64,000 nucleotides of DNA from Nematostella vectensis (lineage: Eukaryota > Cnidaria > Anthozoa > Actiniaria > Edwardsiidae), in NCBI RefSeq assembly GCF_932526225.1, contig NC_064037.1:9282203-9346202 (forward strand), read 5' to 3'. Under the pieces are notes generated by a model. It was given only the letters and a program-made list of their open reading frames with translations. It was not told where the DNA came from and did not search any database. Below are positions 26,244 to 38,168 of the stretch, one piece after another (the first letter of the stretch is position 1; each line of letters opens with the position of its first letter). The position numbers were made by a program, and so were the translations under genes.

Positions 26244-28380
26244 ATGGGCTGTTCCCCTAGCTACCCTCTTTCGAGGAGCCCTATGCTTTACGAGCCGAAA
26301 GTCGCATTCGACGTTACTGGTAAGTATTTTGCTATGCGCGCAAAGACATGACCACGTGCATTATTCTTCGCTTCCCCTGGCTAATGCAACAGCATTCTGT
26401 ATTCTGTGATCAAACTGTATGATATCCTATTTAAACATAGATAAAAAAAAATGGTTCCTTATTCGGGTAAATACCTGCAAATATGCTGAGTGACCTTATC
26501 CTCGTTTTTCGCTTTCTACCTCCTGTGAAAATCCTGAAGCCTCAACGGAAAAACCAATGGTTTGACAGATCTCTACGGCGTGCAATCAATCAATACAGCA
26601 GCCGCATGGGGAGCCTATCGACACCAGCGTAAATTTACCACCAACGCCATAAATTCAGCCAGGGACAACTTCATTTGCCGCCTCCTAGATGAAAACTAGT
26701 CCCAGCCAAAGAAATTTTGGAAGTATATTAAATCGAAGAGGCAAGACTCTGTTGGAATACCTGCCCTGCGGTCAAATGATACTACCACCCTAACGGCTTC
26801 AAAGGAAAAGGCAGAAGCTTTAAATGGTTACTTTCAATCTGTCTTTAAGACGGACGCCCCAAACGAGCCCCTTCCTGTCTTGTCTGTCTTGGCTCCTAAG
26901 GACTTACCACCTCTTGGCGAAATCTGTGTGACTGTAAAGGGAATTGTCAAGCTTTTAAGTCGACAGAAACCCAACAAAGCATGTGGCCCGGACCAGGTGT
27001 CTGCACGAATTCTGAAGCTTGCTCCAGATGAAACCGCAGTAATCTTGAGGGAAATTTTCTAACAATCTTTGAGCTCTGGCGCGGTGCCTAATGACTGAAA
27101 ACATGCATATGTCGCTCCAATACATAAAAAGGGCTCTCGGTCAACTCCAGCAAACTACAGGCCTATCTCATTGACATGTATATCTTGTAAGCTACTGGAG
27201 CACATTGTAGCAATTCACGTGATGAATCATCTGGAAGCCAACGGCCTTCTCTCTCCCTTCCAACATGGTTTCAGGGAACGCCATTCCTGTGAAACTCAAC
27301 TGCTTCTCACTTATAACGATCTGGAACAAACAACAAACTGATCTTCTACTTCTGGATTTCTCAAAAGCCTTCGACTCGGTCTCACACCCGCGTCTTTTAA
27401 TAAAACTTCAACACTATGGGATTTCTGGTCAAGTGTACTACTGGCTGGAGGATTTCCTCAAGAACAGGACACAATCAGTTGTTGTTGACGGGGAGCACTC
27501 TTCGCCTGCCATTGTAACCTCAGGCGTGCCTCAAGGGTCAGTGGTCGGTCCGTTGTTATTCCTCCTTTATATCAACGACCTTCCAGATGGAATTAACGGC
27601 AAAATAAGACTCTTTGCTGATGACTGTGCCCTCTACCTCCACCTGACATCCGATGAATCTCCCTCCCACCTTCAGCAACCCTTGAACAAACTCGCCGCAT
27701 GGTCTAAAACTTATCTACCATCTACGCAGATTACTTCCTGTACGGGTCCAAGCTGGAGGAGCGAGAGAGTCATCCCTACCTCGGTGTGCAGTTCTCAAAT
27801 GATCTCAAATGGAACAGTCACGTAGACCACATCACTCTTAAAGCATCTCGCACTTTTAACCTAGTTAGACGGAACTTTTATAGTTGTTCTAAAGTAGTAA
27901 AAGCCCGCGCCTACTGTTCCTTAGTGCGCCCCAAGCTGTCCTACGCGTCAACTGTGTAGGATCCCTACACTCAGAAGAACATTAACAAGATCGAGATGGT
28001 CCAGAGGTGCGCAGCCCGTTTTGTATATAGTAACTATTTTCGCTATGTTAGTGTTAGTGCTTTTATCAGTGATCTCACGTGGCCAGAGCTCTACCTTATA
28101 AGGAAACAGGATCGTCATTGCATGTTGTATAAAATTGTAAATGGCCTTGTACCTATATCTCTCCCTGACCACCTTAGTTATTGCTCGTCCGTCACTCGTT
28201 GTAATCACCCGTTTAAACTTAATGTTTTTGCCCCCCGTACAGATGCTTACAAGTTTTCATTTTTTCCCAATACTGTTCTAGATTGGAACAGCCTTCCGGC
28301 ACACGCCGCTGGTGCCGGTTCATTGGATTCATTCAAGACCTTAGTCTCTCAATAGAGCTGTGTAGCATATACATATTTGG

Positions 28381-28425
<45 letters not shown>

Positions 28426-29964
28426 TTGGTGTAATGCAACTCAGATTAACCGAGCATTAAAACTGAAACTGAAACCTCCAAATATATATTATCGTTCCTG
28501 GTAGCCCAAATGCCATTTCTGTGAGCTGAAATCCCGTCTGTTCAAAAAGAAGAGAAATACCTATTCCTGTTTTAATTGCAGAACTTTGATATCTGCAGAT
28601 AGAATGCACGTGTTGTCTATATGATTTTAGTACTCGAGACAAATGTCACTGCACTTGCAATGATTTTAAACATAGGCGAGAGAAGGGATCGCGAGTTCCC
28701 ACTCAACGACAAAGAATTCAAAACCATACAGATGCAATACTGGTCGCACTTGGTAGAAGACAGAAAAAAAGCGATGGAAAACCGACGCAAATTCCAAGGT
28801 AGAAAATAGTACTAGCCTGATTGAAAGGTGTCTTTTTTTCTTTCCGCTAACTATGAAGTATACATACCACAAACCTTTTGTATAATTACATTGTAGAGAT
28901 GGACAACAAGGATTACGAAGAGCTAAAGGAGATGTACCCAAAGTTTGAAATTGGCGATATCATCGACCTCAGACTCCAATATCAGACATTTGACATCAAT
29001 CAAGACGGAGTTATAGACTTCTCCGAGCTGTAAGTATGCAGGGGCGTTAAAAGACTCTCTGTGTCTCTGTCAATCTCTCTCTGTATCCGTCTGTCCGTCT
29101 CTTTGTATCTGTCTTCCTGTCTCTTTATGTCTGTCTGTCTCTCTGTGTGTCTGTCTATCTCTGTGTCTGTCTGTATCCGTCTGTGTCTTTTTGTCTGTCT
29201 CTCTGTATCTGTCTGCTGTCTATCTATGTCTGTCTGTCTCTCTGTATCTGTCTGCTGTCTCCTTTTGTCTGTATCACTGTGTCTGTCTGTATCCGTCTGT
29301 GTCTTTTTGTCTGTCTCTCTGTATCTGTCTGCTGTCTATCTATGTCTGTCTGTCTCTCTGTATCTGTCTGCTGTCTCCTTTTGTCTGTATCACTGCGTTT
29401 GTCTGTATCCGTCTGTGTCTTTTTGTCTGTCTCTCTGTATCTGTCTGCTGTCTATCTATGTCTGTCTGTCTCTCTGTATCTGTCTGCTGTCTATCTATGT
29501 CTGTCTGTCTCTCTGTATCTGTCTGCTGTCTCCTTTTGTCTGTATCACTGTGTCTGTCTGTAACCGTCTGTGTCTTTTTGTCTGTCTCTCTGTATCTGTC
29601 TGCTGTCTATCTATGTCTGTCTGTCTCTCTGTATCTGTCTCGTTTTGTCTGTATCACTGTGTCTGTCTGTATCCGTCTGTCTTTTTGTCTATCTCTCTGT
29701 ATGTGCTTGTTTGTCTCGCACGGTATTACAATCGTTACAAAGTCGAGCCAACCCACCGATCTGCATTCTAGGATGCAGGTGCTGGATGACCTGGGCGATA
29801 GGTCAGATGTCTCTGTTCGCGAGGCATACTTCCACCAGATTGACATGGATAATTCAGGAGCGATTGACTTCGAGGAGTTTCTAACGGTTAGTCAAATTAG
29901 GGAGTTCTTTAGGAGGGTCCAGAAGTTAGTCAAAAGAGCACCATTGGAATTGTTAAGTCAATAA
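26244..29964 (+). CDS. EF-hand calcium-binding protein with possible N-terminal lipidation
   Basis: Four exons: 26244-26319, 28676-28798, 28897-29029, 29772-29964, totalling 525 nt (174 aa plus stop). The frame is continuous through GT-AG introns. The protein begins MGCS, which fits N-myristoylation/palmitoylation (inference). The middle is charged and helical (residues about 26-80). Two EF-hand loops are visible, DINQDGVIDFSEL and DMDNSGAIDFEEF, both with acidic residues at loop positions 1, 3, 5 and 12. The last exon reads through a possible donor after FLT at 29886 to TAA at 29962-29964, beside an AATAAA; if that donor is used the protein would continue elsewhere. Intron 1 contains a LINE insertion and intron 3 is almost entirely a CT-rich repeat. 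I do not recognise a specific ortholog; it is likely a calcium sensor. Confidence 0.7.
26530..28360 (+). mobile_element. Decayed jockey/CR1-like non-LTR retrotransposon (reverse transcriptase)
   Basis: Non-LTR reverse-transcriptase text is spread over all three frames: QKPNKACGPDQVSARILK, then RPISLTCISCKLLEH, then LLLLDFSKAFDSVSHPRLL, SGVPQGSVVGPLLFLLYIND and the catalytic box FADD, followed by the typical C-terminal region (WDPYTQKNINKIEMVQRCAA, LDWNSLP). Several in-frame stops (near 26697, 27060 and 27098) and frame changes show it is inactive. No endonuclease domain is visible, so the copy is 5'-truncated. It ends at a stop near 28353, followed by an AT microsatellite. It lies in the same orientation as the EF-hand host gene, within intron 1. 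Confidence 0.9.
28385..28421. repeat. (AT)n microsatellite at LINE 3' end
   Basis: About 18 AT dinucleotides directly after the LINE. Confidence 0.95.
29050..29720. repeat. CTGT-rich tandem array (higher-order)
   Basis: A pyrimidine-rich array of TCTGTCTG-type units with higher-order copies of about 120-170 bp (CTGCTGTCTATCTATGTCTG recurring). It fills intron 3 of the EF-hand gene and creates long false reading frames in all plus-strand frames. Confidence 0.95.
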
Positions 29965-29969
29965 TAAAT

Positions 29970-31395
29970 GTATGTAAATATAGTAGATGTGTTACAGGAG
30001 CGGATCTAGATTTTCGCTAATGGGGGGTTTGGCTCAGTGACAAGGGGGGGAGGGACAAGGGGACCGCGCGAGTAGAACGTAAAAATAGGGAAAATGCCGT
30101 TCGAGTCACGGACGTCAACGCTGTTTTTCAGCTATTCGTGAGCGCGCGCTCCGTTTGATGCCGTTCGTGCTGACTTGCTTAAGTTCTCTATTTGTCGTCT
30201 ACACAACCGCGCAAACATGTGGAAATGTACCTCACTTTTGAATCGCAATCCTTCTCAGCTGATTTACAAGCTTCGACACTCAGATGATGAATTCGGCAGC
30301 TTGGGTACCCTGTGGCGCCAAGGGACAGATAACATACGACGGGTTCGAAAACTGAGCGTCGCCAAGCAGATGCTTGCGGGCCTGTTTTGAAGCAGCGACA
30401 GTTGGGGTTTAAGAAGAGCATGCGCTGATACCGGACCCAAACAGGAACACTCTTAAGATATATAGGACATGCTAACCATTGGTGCGAAGCGTTTATTGTT
30501 CTCCGCGAATTATTCTGTAATAAATGCGCTATCCCCATTGGACGACTTATATCTTGATATATTTACAACTATTTTTTGCTAACGCGTTTTGCTAACAATT
30601 AATTGTGTGAGCAAAAATGACAAGAAAACTACTAATCACAAGGTCCTATGGGGTGGGTATGGTAGTTCCGATAAAAGAACCGCCACTTGACATTTAGAAT
30701 TTGCATTGATAACATTTTTTTAACAGGATATTTTACTATCAACACACGAATCTTTTGATAACGTTTATTTCAAAGATTCGCGCAAGCAAAAACGGTGCGC
30801 ATGCTATAACAATACATGTCAACAAAACAGTCTCATGATGCCATTTACCAAACCCTATCAAAAATATCACAACAGCTTCCCTAAATCAGCCGAAGGAAAT
30901 AGATGTTTTCTCAAACGTTGCTTGGATACCAAAACGGCGGCTAGCAAAGGCTCTTTAAGCTGCGACTAAACAATGGCACAGAGTTGAAGAAGCATTTCTT
31001 CCCGCTCGCATGTTTACATCGTTTCCCCTATTTAGCCACGACAGAAAATATCGTTGGTAATACGAAAGTCTTCCCATCAAATCACAGAAACATGCACACC
31101 AGAAATGCTGCTTCAACAGAGGACTTGCGTTAAGAGATCACGTGACCTTTTGTGCGGAAAATTCATTAACTGCGCCGGTCAAGTAGCTGAGCTAAATAAG
31201 TGCGCGCTAGTTTGCCGCCTAAGCGTAAGTTGCCTAATGCAGGCGCATATCCCATGCGAACACGCCTCGAGTGTCTGTCTGGCCGTTACTAGAACGTACA
31301 TAATGTGCCTTCCTACCGATTAATCTCCATTTGATTCACTAATTACTCCTCTCGCAACCTCCACATAACTGCCAAGAGAGAACCAAGCCCAGCCC
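29970..31395. other. Intergenic stretch between the EF-hand and DUF3504 genes
   Basis: The two genes converge here. The segment 30000-30060 starts with GGAGCGGATCTAGA, one end of the same kind of foldback repeat seen at 23990 and 63797. Open frames at 30175-30538 on both strands have no supporting motif. Confidence 0.4.
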
Positions 31396-34300
31396 TTACA
31401 TCTGGCAAACTCCATTTCTCTCCATCTCAAAACTCCCATTCACGTCTTGGGCACTGCGCGTGGCTAGCTGGCATCTGCTCACGGTCACGTACTCGACTAT
31501 TCCGTCCAGGCATTCCTTGAGGTGGAGAAGGTTTAGGGCCTGCTCTCTTGTGGGCGTGTGGACCTCCTGTAGGCGCTCCAGCACCTTGAGTTTGGATCGC
31601 ACCGCCTGTAGCGCCTCGTCGTACGCGATTGCACTCTGCAAAATGTTAACGTTGAATGAGCATAAATAAGGAACGTATTTTCCCGAATAAGCACCGGGGC
31701 GGTTTTTTTTAATTTTTCATAGTATTCGAGCAATCTCGGTACTTTAACATAAAAAAACTCCGGACTTCGGACAATCAGATAATTCTGACGGATGTTGTCT
31801 GTAACAAATTTTAAACACTAAGTTTTTTTGACACTTGGTGCGAATCGCTCTCCAATTCAGATGGGGTAGTGCTGGAAGTGAAATTTGCTATTGAAGACGA
31901 GGGTCAACGATATCTTTTTCTTCTTCGTTACTTGAACTGCAAGAACAGTCAAGAGGAAGCGAGCGGTGCAGAGGAAAACAGCAGCAGCACCAAAGAATAA
32001 GACAAAGAGGATTTTTACAGTTCCAGGGACGAGATCATGATGGAAAAATGAGTTCAGACCTTTGCCAACAAGGGTGAAAATTGGCCGCTGTGTTTTACAA
32101 TACTTCCTGCAAAAATTACAAACATGCATCCAGGGGGTCTTGTACCTCAATCTCGTCCTCAAGCTCGTACTCGCTCTCCGGCCTGACAAGCTTCTTAGGC
32201 TCCGTCTACAAACAATTAAACGAACATGTATACACCTATTTTAATTAAGTTTGACAATAAAAAATGGAAAATGGAACAAAGTTTGACTGACAATGTTGTT
32301 TTCTTGAGCCCCATTGGAAGCCTAGAAAGGCTTACTGAATGTCATAAACAGACACAGTATCTGTTTCTTCTAAACCAGTAGTGTAAGGCATTTGGCATTC
32401 TCCAATTTCTTATAGTCAACATTAATTGGTGGTGTATGGTGCGATTATATAAATTATTGTAATGTGTATAAATTGCAGTAGAAACCCGTATTTATCTTTT
32501 GTGCTCAGTTCACTTGTGTCAGTCACTTTTGCAAACAAATGTTTTGCATGTTGGTTGTAGGCATATGAAAAACCATGCGTTAAAAATTGTGCGTAGAATT
32601 ACCTGCCAACCCCGTTTCAAGGGACCTATGGGTAATTTTAAACGTCCATTTATAAAGAAAATTGAGCAACCACTATTTTGTTATTGTTTACATTTGAAAT
32701 TTTAACGGTTACAAGAAACCTTCAGGATAGCCATTCACAACTAAAGTGTGATGCTCTGTAACTATATCATTGAGAATCTTCCAGACGCTTTATGTCTCGA
32801 TGGGTTTGAGAAGTAGCGTAAAACTCACAGGCTCACCATCTTAATGTTGTTATTCGCACGCCGGGGTTAGTTGAAAAGAGAAGGGATGTCAGAATTGTTT
32901 GTTAGAATAAGGGTAAAATAAACACTCATTGCGTTTTGTTTCATGTGTCTTCTTTCTCGACTGTTCTCCCCAAAGACACGTGAACTAACCCCGTGCGAAT
33001 AACAGCATTAGGATGGTAAGCCTGTGGTGTGGTGTGCCTGCGGCGTGATGAGCTTTCTTCAAGATAGCCCAGTCCCCCAAGAACTTACCTGTTTGCGACT
33101 CGAGCGTGAAGAGGGTATACCACTAATCATAGGAGAACGTGTTTCGCGAGCAACATCTGTCTTGGCGTCGCCTTTGCCGACTTGCGTGCCCTGTGGTACG
33201 TAATTTTTCTTGTTCTCGTAAGCATTCTTTACAGGGAGATCTTTACACTTCTTTGTCTTGTCTAGTGCGTCCTTAGACTCCGTTGCCGCGCTGACCTCTT
33301 TCTTCACAGGGTCCGGGACGAGACGTTTATTCTCGCGGAGATTATGCCTTGATAGGATAATGGCATCCCCCGAGTTCAGCACCTTCAGGATGTCCTCCAT
33401 CTCCCACCTCTGAGGCACACATAACACGTGGTGGGCCTTTATGGCACTAGGGCTGCCACTGCCCTGGGGCCGGGACTCGTGATGGGCCAATCGCGCAGTT
33501 CTCGAAAATGGACCAGCCGGAGACATGTGAGGCCCGGGTGAGGGACTTAGGGTAGGCTCTCCGTATCTGTAGGACTCAGGGGGCGGTGAGAACACGCGCT
33601 GTCTCTTGGCAGGGGGCGGGGCGTCCACCGGGGGTGACATGCTAGAGTTGACAGGCAGCGCTACGAGGGAAGAAGGTTTGTGATGGATAACGATACTGCC
33701 ATTTAGAGACTGGGTGTTGGTCGGGGAAGCGGTCCCGTTGGATTCGATTTTGCGTAGTGCAGGGGGTGGTCGGTTGGCTACTCGCGAATACGGCCGCGCC
33801 GACACGCTAGGCAGTAACTGCTTCGTGTCCATTGAGTACTTCACTGCCGGATTGACGGTTTCGTCTGTATCCCTGTAGCATCCACTACTCTCCTGAGCGC
33901 CACAGCCTCCTTGCACCGCCTGGAAGAGCACGAATGGCGAGGTGTACCTGAGGGAGTGGTTAGTGTACGGGTGTGGCAGATTCCCCTCGGCTGCGATGTC
34001 CTTCATCAGTCGTCCCAAGGTGTTCTTCCCGGTCGGCTGAGGCGTGTACCACACCCCTGTCTCCTTGAAGTGTCGGTTAGGGGTGTGGAAAAACGCCTCA
34101 GTCCCCTCGTCATTGCGCTTCTGGATGTAAAGTTTAAGTGCCGCTACCGGGCATTGACGGCTCCCGGGGATACCAAATAGCCGGCGGTTCGCTTTAGTCG
34201 CCTTCTTGTTTTGATCCGCGCCTTGCCCCCTGGGGTTATACTGCACGTACGGCAACCCCGAGTTCTTGTCCACGTCGAATTTGAACATGGAAGGCTTAAG

Positions 34301-37078
34301 GAGGTGGAGTCCGATGCGAGCGGTGATTCCAAAGTTAATAGCGACGATCATGAAGGCAAAGCGGTGTAACGCCCTCGGGTTGTCAATACCAATCACGCCT
34401 CTGTTCCAGAGTTGCCTAATATCGTCGCTCGTCAGGGGCTTCGCGCTTTCTTTGCTTTCGCGCGTCCCAGTCGCGTCAAGACCCAGCTGCTGTAGCTCCT
34501 TTTGGCGTTCATTAATGATGCTGTTCGCCTCGCGGAACTGCTCGTCGCGTGTGATACTGATGGTGCGGTTAAATGGTTGGCTTTTCAGGTGGAGATTTAT
34601 GGCAAAGCGGATTATTTTTAAAGAACTTGGCTTCCACTCGATGCCATCTTTGCGACGCCCATCTCTATAAAACTTGAGCAGCCAAGAGCTCAGCTCCTCC
34701 GCGCTACAGTACTCGAAATCCGCGGGTAAACCCTCCGAGCGCAGCCAGTCTAGAATTGTTAAAAACGAAACGTGTATTACAGTGTATAGAGGAAAAAAGC
34801 TTGTATGGCAAACAGGGTGTAGGGCAACCGACTGGTCCATAGCGAACGCCAGAAAATACTACGAGTAATAATGAACTTTTCGCCACTTATTTTGTTAACG
34901 GGCAAATACAAAATTTAAGGGATCATAGTCACATTGATCACACATCATTCACAGATCACATAGTCAGTGTTCTGTACTTTAAATGTTAAAATACCCCCAG
35001 CCCCCCCCCCCCCCCCCAAAAAAAAAAAAAAAAAAAAGATGTTGATATGCATCTTTTTAGTCTCGGAAGAGCTTCTCCGATCCAGAAAATAATTAGAAAA
35101 CGGGCATTGAATTGTTTAGATAGTGCCAATTAAACCCTATTCCCCCCTGAATGAGGACGGAAAATAGTATATAGCCTAGCATTGTGAAAAAATACATTTT
35201 GGTTTATTTCCGTTTTTTTTTCCCCTGGGATGATTTTTATCAATTGAGAAACCTTCTCTTCAAGCACTAATATAATATTTCAAATAGTTTATTTGTCAAC
35301 AATTCTTCGCAAACTATGCCATCTCGGATAGTTAAACCATCCGATGTCCATATGTCGCAAAAGACACATAAATAATATATCGCTTCATTTTTAGAGCATC
35401 CATCATTGAGCAGGTATAAAAAGTACAAACAGCTTAGACCGTGTTATACATTTAGTCTCTTATAAACAGGTTTTCTTTTGTTTTGATAAAAACGTGGTAG
35501 TATTATGAAAAGTGAAAAAAATTCTTGTGTGATCACTTAGTTTGTTGATAAACCATTTCGCTGTTTTTTAGTCTATCATTTTTTGTTCTGACCAATAGTG
35601 ATGCACCATGACTTGGTTCGTCCAATAGAATTATAGTAACTAGGCGCTAGTGAATTTAACCCGGCCATATACTTCCAAACAAGACAGGAATTCTTTAATA
35701 ATATATTCACGACCTTCAAATCGCTTAGTACCCTTTTCAAAATCATGGCCCGTTTAAGTTTATTACTGCGTTTAAGTTCGTATTTACGAAAATATAAGTC
35801 GACAATATAGTTTTAATTACTTTTCGGTTAAAACGCGCGCTTTGAAAATGCTGTAATTTTGTGTTGGCACCAGCAGTTAGTTATTGGGCAGTTATTCTTA
35901 TAAACTGAGCTTAGAAACAGCCACCAGTTCGCCAAACCATTCCGTAACCCGCTGTACAAGCAATGGCTATTGGTCCGTTTTGATGAAATGCTCGTGGCAT
36001 TTCATACTCTTAACTAAATAACGCCAAATCAAAACAATCAAAGATGTGGAGTGATTGTAATTGACAAAACTGACTTGTTCTTTTTGTTTCTGAAAGTCGT
36101 ACAAAGTATCCATAGCCCCTAAAAAGAAATGTGTCAATTCTTTTTTCATAGATAAGGTTGGAAAACGTTATCGTCTTAGAATTATTTTGCCGGGGTCTTC
36201 ATAAAGTAAAGAGGACGTAACCGTTTAAAACTCATTAATTATTTCGTTATATTCAATTTTGTTCAATATATGCCCTTAATATTTGCTATTTCTTTCCTAT
36301 TGTTACCCAATTCGCTCTAGGATTTTATTTAAACCAGCATTATCTTAGACGGTAAATTTTGTTCTAAAAAAAATTCACACTTGCTTTTACAGCGCTTTTA
36401 CCGTGGTCTCTATCCGCCAGATTTGTGAACCAAAACTTAATAAGGCGAGATAAAAGAAGTGAATAAAAAATAAATCAATCCTTTTCATTTCTTATTTCAC
36501 TATTTATTACTTCAAAGTTATCCCCCCTTGCGAAAACCTATCTTTTCTTCATCTAATTCGTCAAAGAAAAAGGCAGTGAGCATTATTATCATTTGGCGGT
36601 TAAAGCTGACGATTGCAAGCTTTGGACCGGGGGCCAAAAATACCTCTGAAAAACAGTACAAAATATATGGCAAACCTAACAAACGAATTAATACTCCAAG
36701 AAAATTGCGATTTAGGTTTACCTAGAAATAAAACTTAGTGGATAACTTACCTTTGAATACTCTTACATGCGACTGGTAGGTCTTTATCGTTTTCGGGTTC
36801 GCGGACGCATTTCCTAAACGCTCTTTATTCGCTCTGTCAGTATCTGGGCCCTCGGAGAATTTGTCTTCATCAAAACTCGATAACTCGTTCATGTCATTAT
36901 CCTCAACCTCTGAGCCTAATGATTGCTCGTCCGCTGTCATGTTCGATATCTCTTCATTCATGGCGCTATCCGGTTCCTGTTCAGTTATCTTCGGGGACTG
37001 AGGGGCATGCTCTACTAAATGCCGGCCGTAATCCATTTTTCTAGTCGGGTCAAACCCGTTGCGAATTTCACACTGCAT
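31396..37078 (-). CDS. DUF3504 (Crypton tyrosine-recombinase-derived) domain protein
   Basis: Four exons: 37078-36751, 34749-33089, 32205-32146, 31635-31396, totalling 2289 nt (762 aa). Residues 1-90 are acidic and disordered. Residues about 90-190 (NPKTIKTYQSHVRVFK joined over an intron to DWLRSEG) look like the SAM-like core-binding half of tyrosine recombinases. Residues about 210-400 are the DUF3504 catalytic-like half: TARIGLHLL (R254) at the box I site and YTNHSLR (H374, R377) at box II. The stretch after HSLR lacks a clear G-H motif, and the nucleophile tyrosine is uncertain (AVKYSMD is the nearest candidate). Residues about 400-660 are proline/serine-rich. The end (LQAVRSKLKVLERLQE) could form a coiled coil. 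DUF3504 occurs in KCTD1 (long form), QRICH1, ZMYM2-4 and KIAA1958, all descended from Crypton transposons. Introns, long added regions and absence of visible terminal repeats point to a host gene, not an active element. The final TAA overlaps a possible donor, so further exons cannot be excluded. Confidence 0.78.
32826..33027. mobile_element. Foldback MITE in DUF3504 intron
   Basis: Left arm CACAGGCTCACCATCTTAAT then TTATTCGCACGCCGGGGTTA; right arm is the complement, ending TAAGCCTGTG. It ends about 60 bp from the exon border at 33089. Confidence 0.85.
34999..35038. repeat. C and A homopolymer runs
   Basis: About 18 C followed by about 20 A, intronic in the DUF3504 gene; sequence length here is likely error-prone. 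Confidence 0.9.
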
Positions 37079-37337
37079 CGTTCTAAACCAAATCGATAGA
37101 TTCTTTCAGAAGTTATAGTCCGACTTTGATTCACCTGGGCATAACTTAATCAGCCCGTAATGATTGTTTTGAGTCAATTAATCGGAAAAGAATCGTTTGA
37201 CTTTTTATCTATCTAAAAAGTTGTTTTTCGACAGGTGGGTGCTTAGCGACCAGGCCGTTAAGTGTACCACAGGCGCCCTATTCTGCACCGCACAATATAT
37301 CACCAAGATTGCTTCAGTTTAGTTTAATTTTTATTTA

Positions 37338-37452
37338 ACCATTATACCATTTCCATTAAAGCGGAAAGTGGCGAAATATCTACCGACAGCCGAAGGTCCG
37401 AGGTAGATAATTTTAAAGCCACTATCCGCAGAAATGGAAATGGTATAATTGT
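37338..37452. mobile_element. Short palindromic element between DUF3504 and PIGL
   Basis: ATTATACCATTTCCATT at the left and AATGGAAATGGTATAAT at the right are perfect inverted ends about 115 bp apart, with inner GCGGAAAGTGGC / GCCACTATCCGC also pairing. Confidence 0.8.
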
Positions 37453-37530
37453 TTCAGTATAAAAAACGAGCTTGAGAGCAATTATTTTCTTTTCGGAAAC
37501 ACTTGCAAATCGGCTTTTACACCCGCCATT

Positions 37531-37577
37531 TAGCCTGCGTAGCGGCCTCCCCTTCCCTTGAGCCGCTACGCAGGCTA
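37531..37577. mobile_element. 47-bp minimal foldback with 9-bp flanking repeat
   Basis: TAGCCTGCGTAGCGGC and GCCGCTACGCAGGCTA are perfect inverted repeats around a 15-nt centre. CCCGCCATT flanks both sides exactly, a 9-bp target duplication. Same ends as 48211-48431. Confidence 0.85.
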
Positions 37578-38168
37578 CCCGCCATTTTGCTTGATTTCGG
37601 GGAGCAGGAAAATTTCCACCTCCTAAGAGGTTTAAATTGCATTTTATCCCGAGTTTCTCAACCAATCAAGTTCTTGCGAGGTTCCCGAGTTTTTTATACT
37701 AAATACTTTTATATCTACTCATTCGTATGAAAAATCAACCCACAATTCTTTGAAATATCTTACATTGGAATTTCTAGCGACGCTTATTTTCTGGGTCAGA
37801 ATTCACTTGATAAAGTCTGATTTAGAATATCCAACGCATCGAATACTGTAAATGAGGTCATTATATATCTCCTAGCGCTTTTTTCCCCTCCGCCTTTGGA
37901 AAATGGGATCGGTTATATTCTAAGGCTTCTAAGATGAACATTTATAAGAAAAAAAACCTTTCCTCTCTTATTTTTCGAGTCTAAATGCGTTATTCAATTG
38001 GTGATATAGAAGTTGTGTACAAAATTATGAGCGTCGACCTTCCAAATATAAATTCTTTCTATATTTGCATGATTTTTTTTTTTCATTCAAACAAGTTTAT
38101 AGATTGTGGCGGGGAAAAAACGCTCACTAAGGTTTGGGCTACCTGTGGTATAACAGACCAAAAACAAG

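Noticed and set aside
26880-27825. An intact reverse-transcriptase gene
   Set aside because: The frame is broken by several stops and shifts, and the 5' part is missing; it is a dead LINE fragment.
29061-29771. Cysteine/serine-rich open frames of up to 257 codons
   Set aside because: Translation of the CT-rich tandem array in intron 3 of the EF-hand gene. Only the final part (from 29772) is a real exon.
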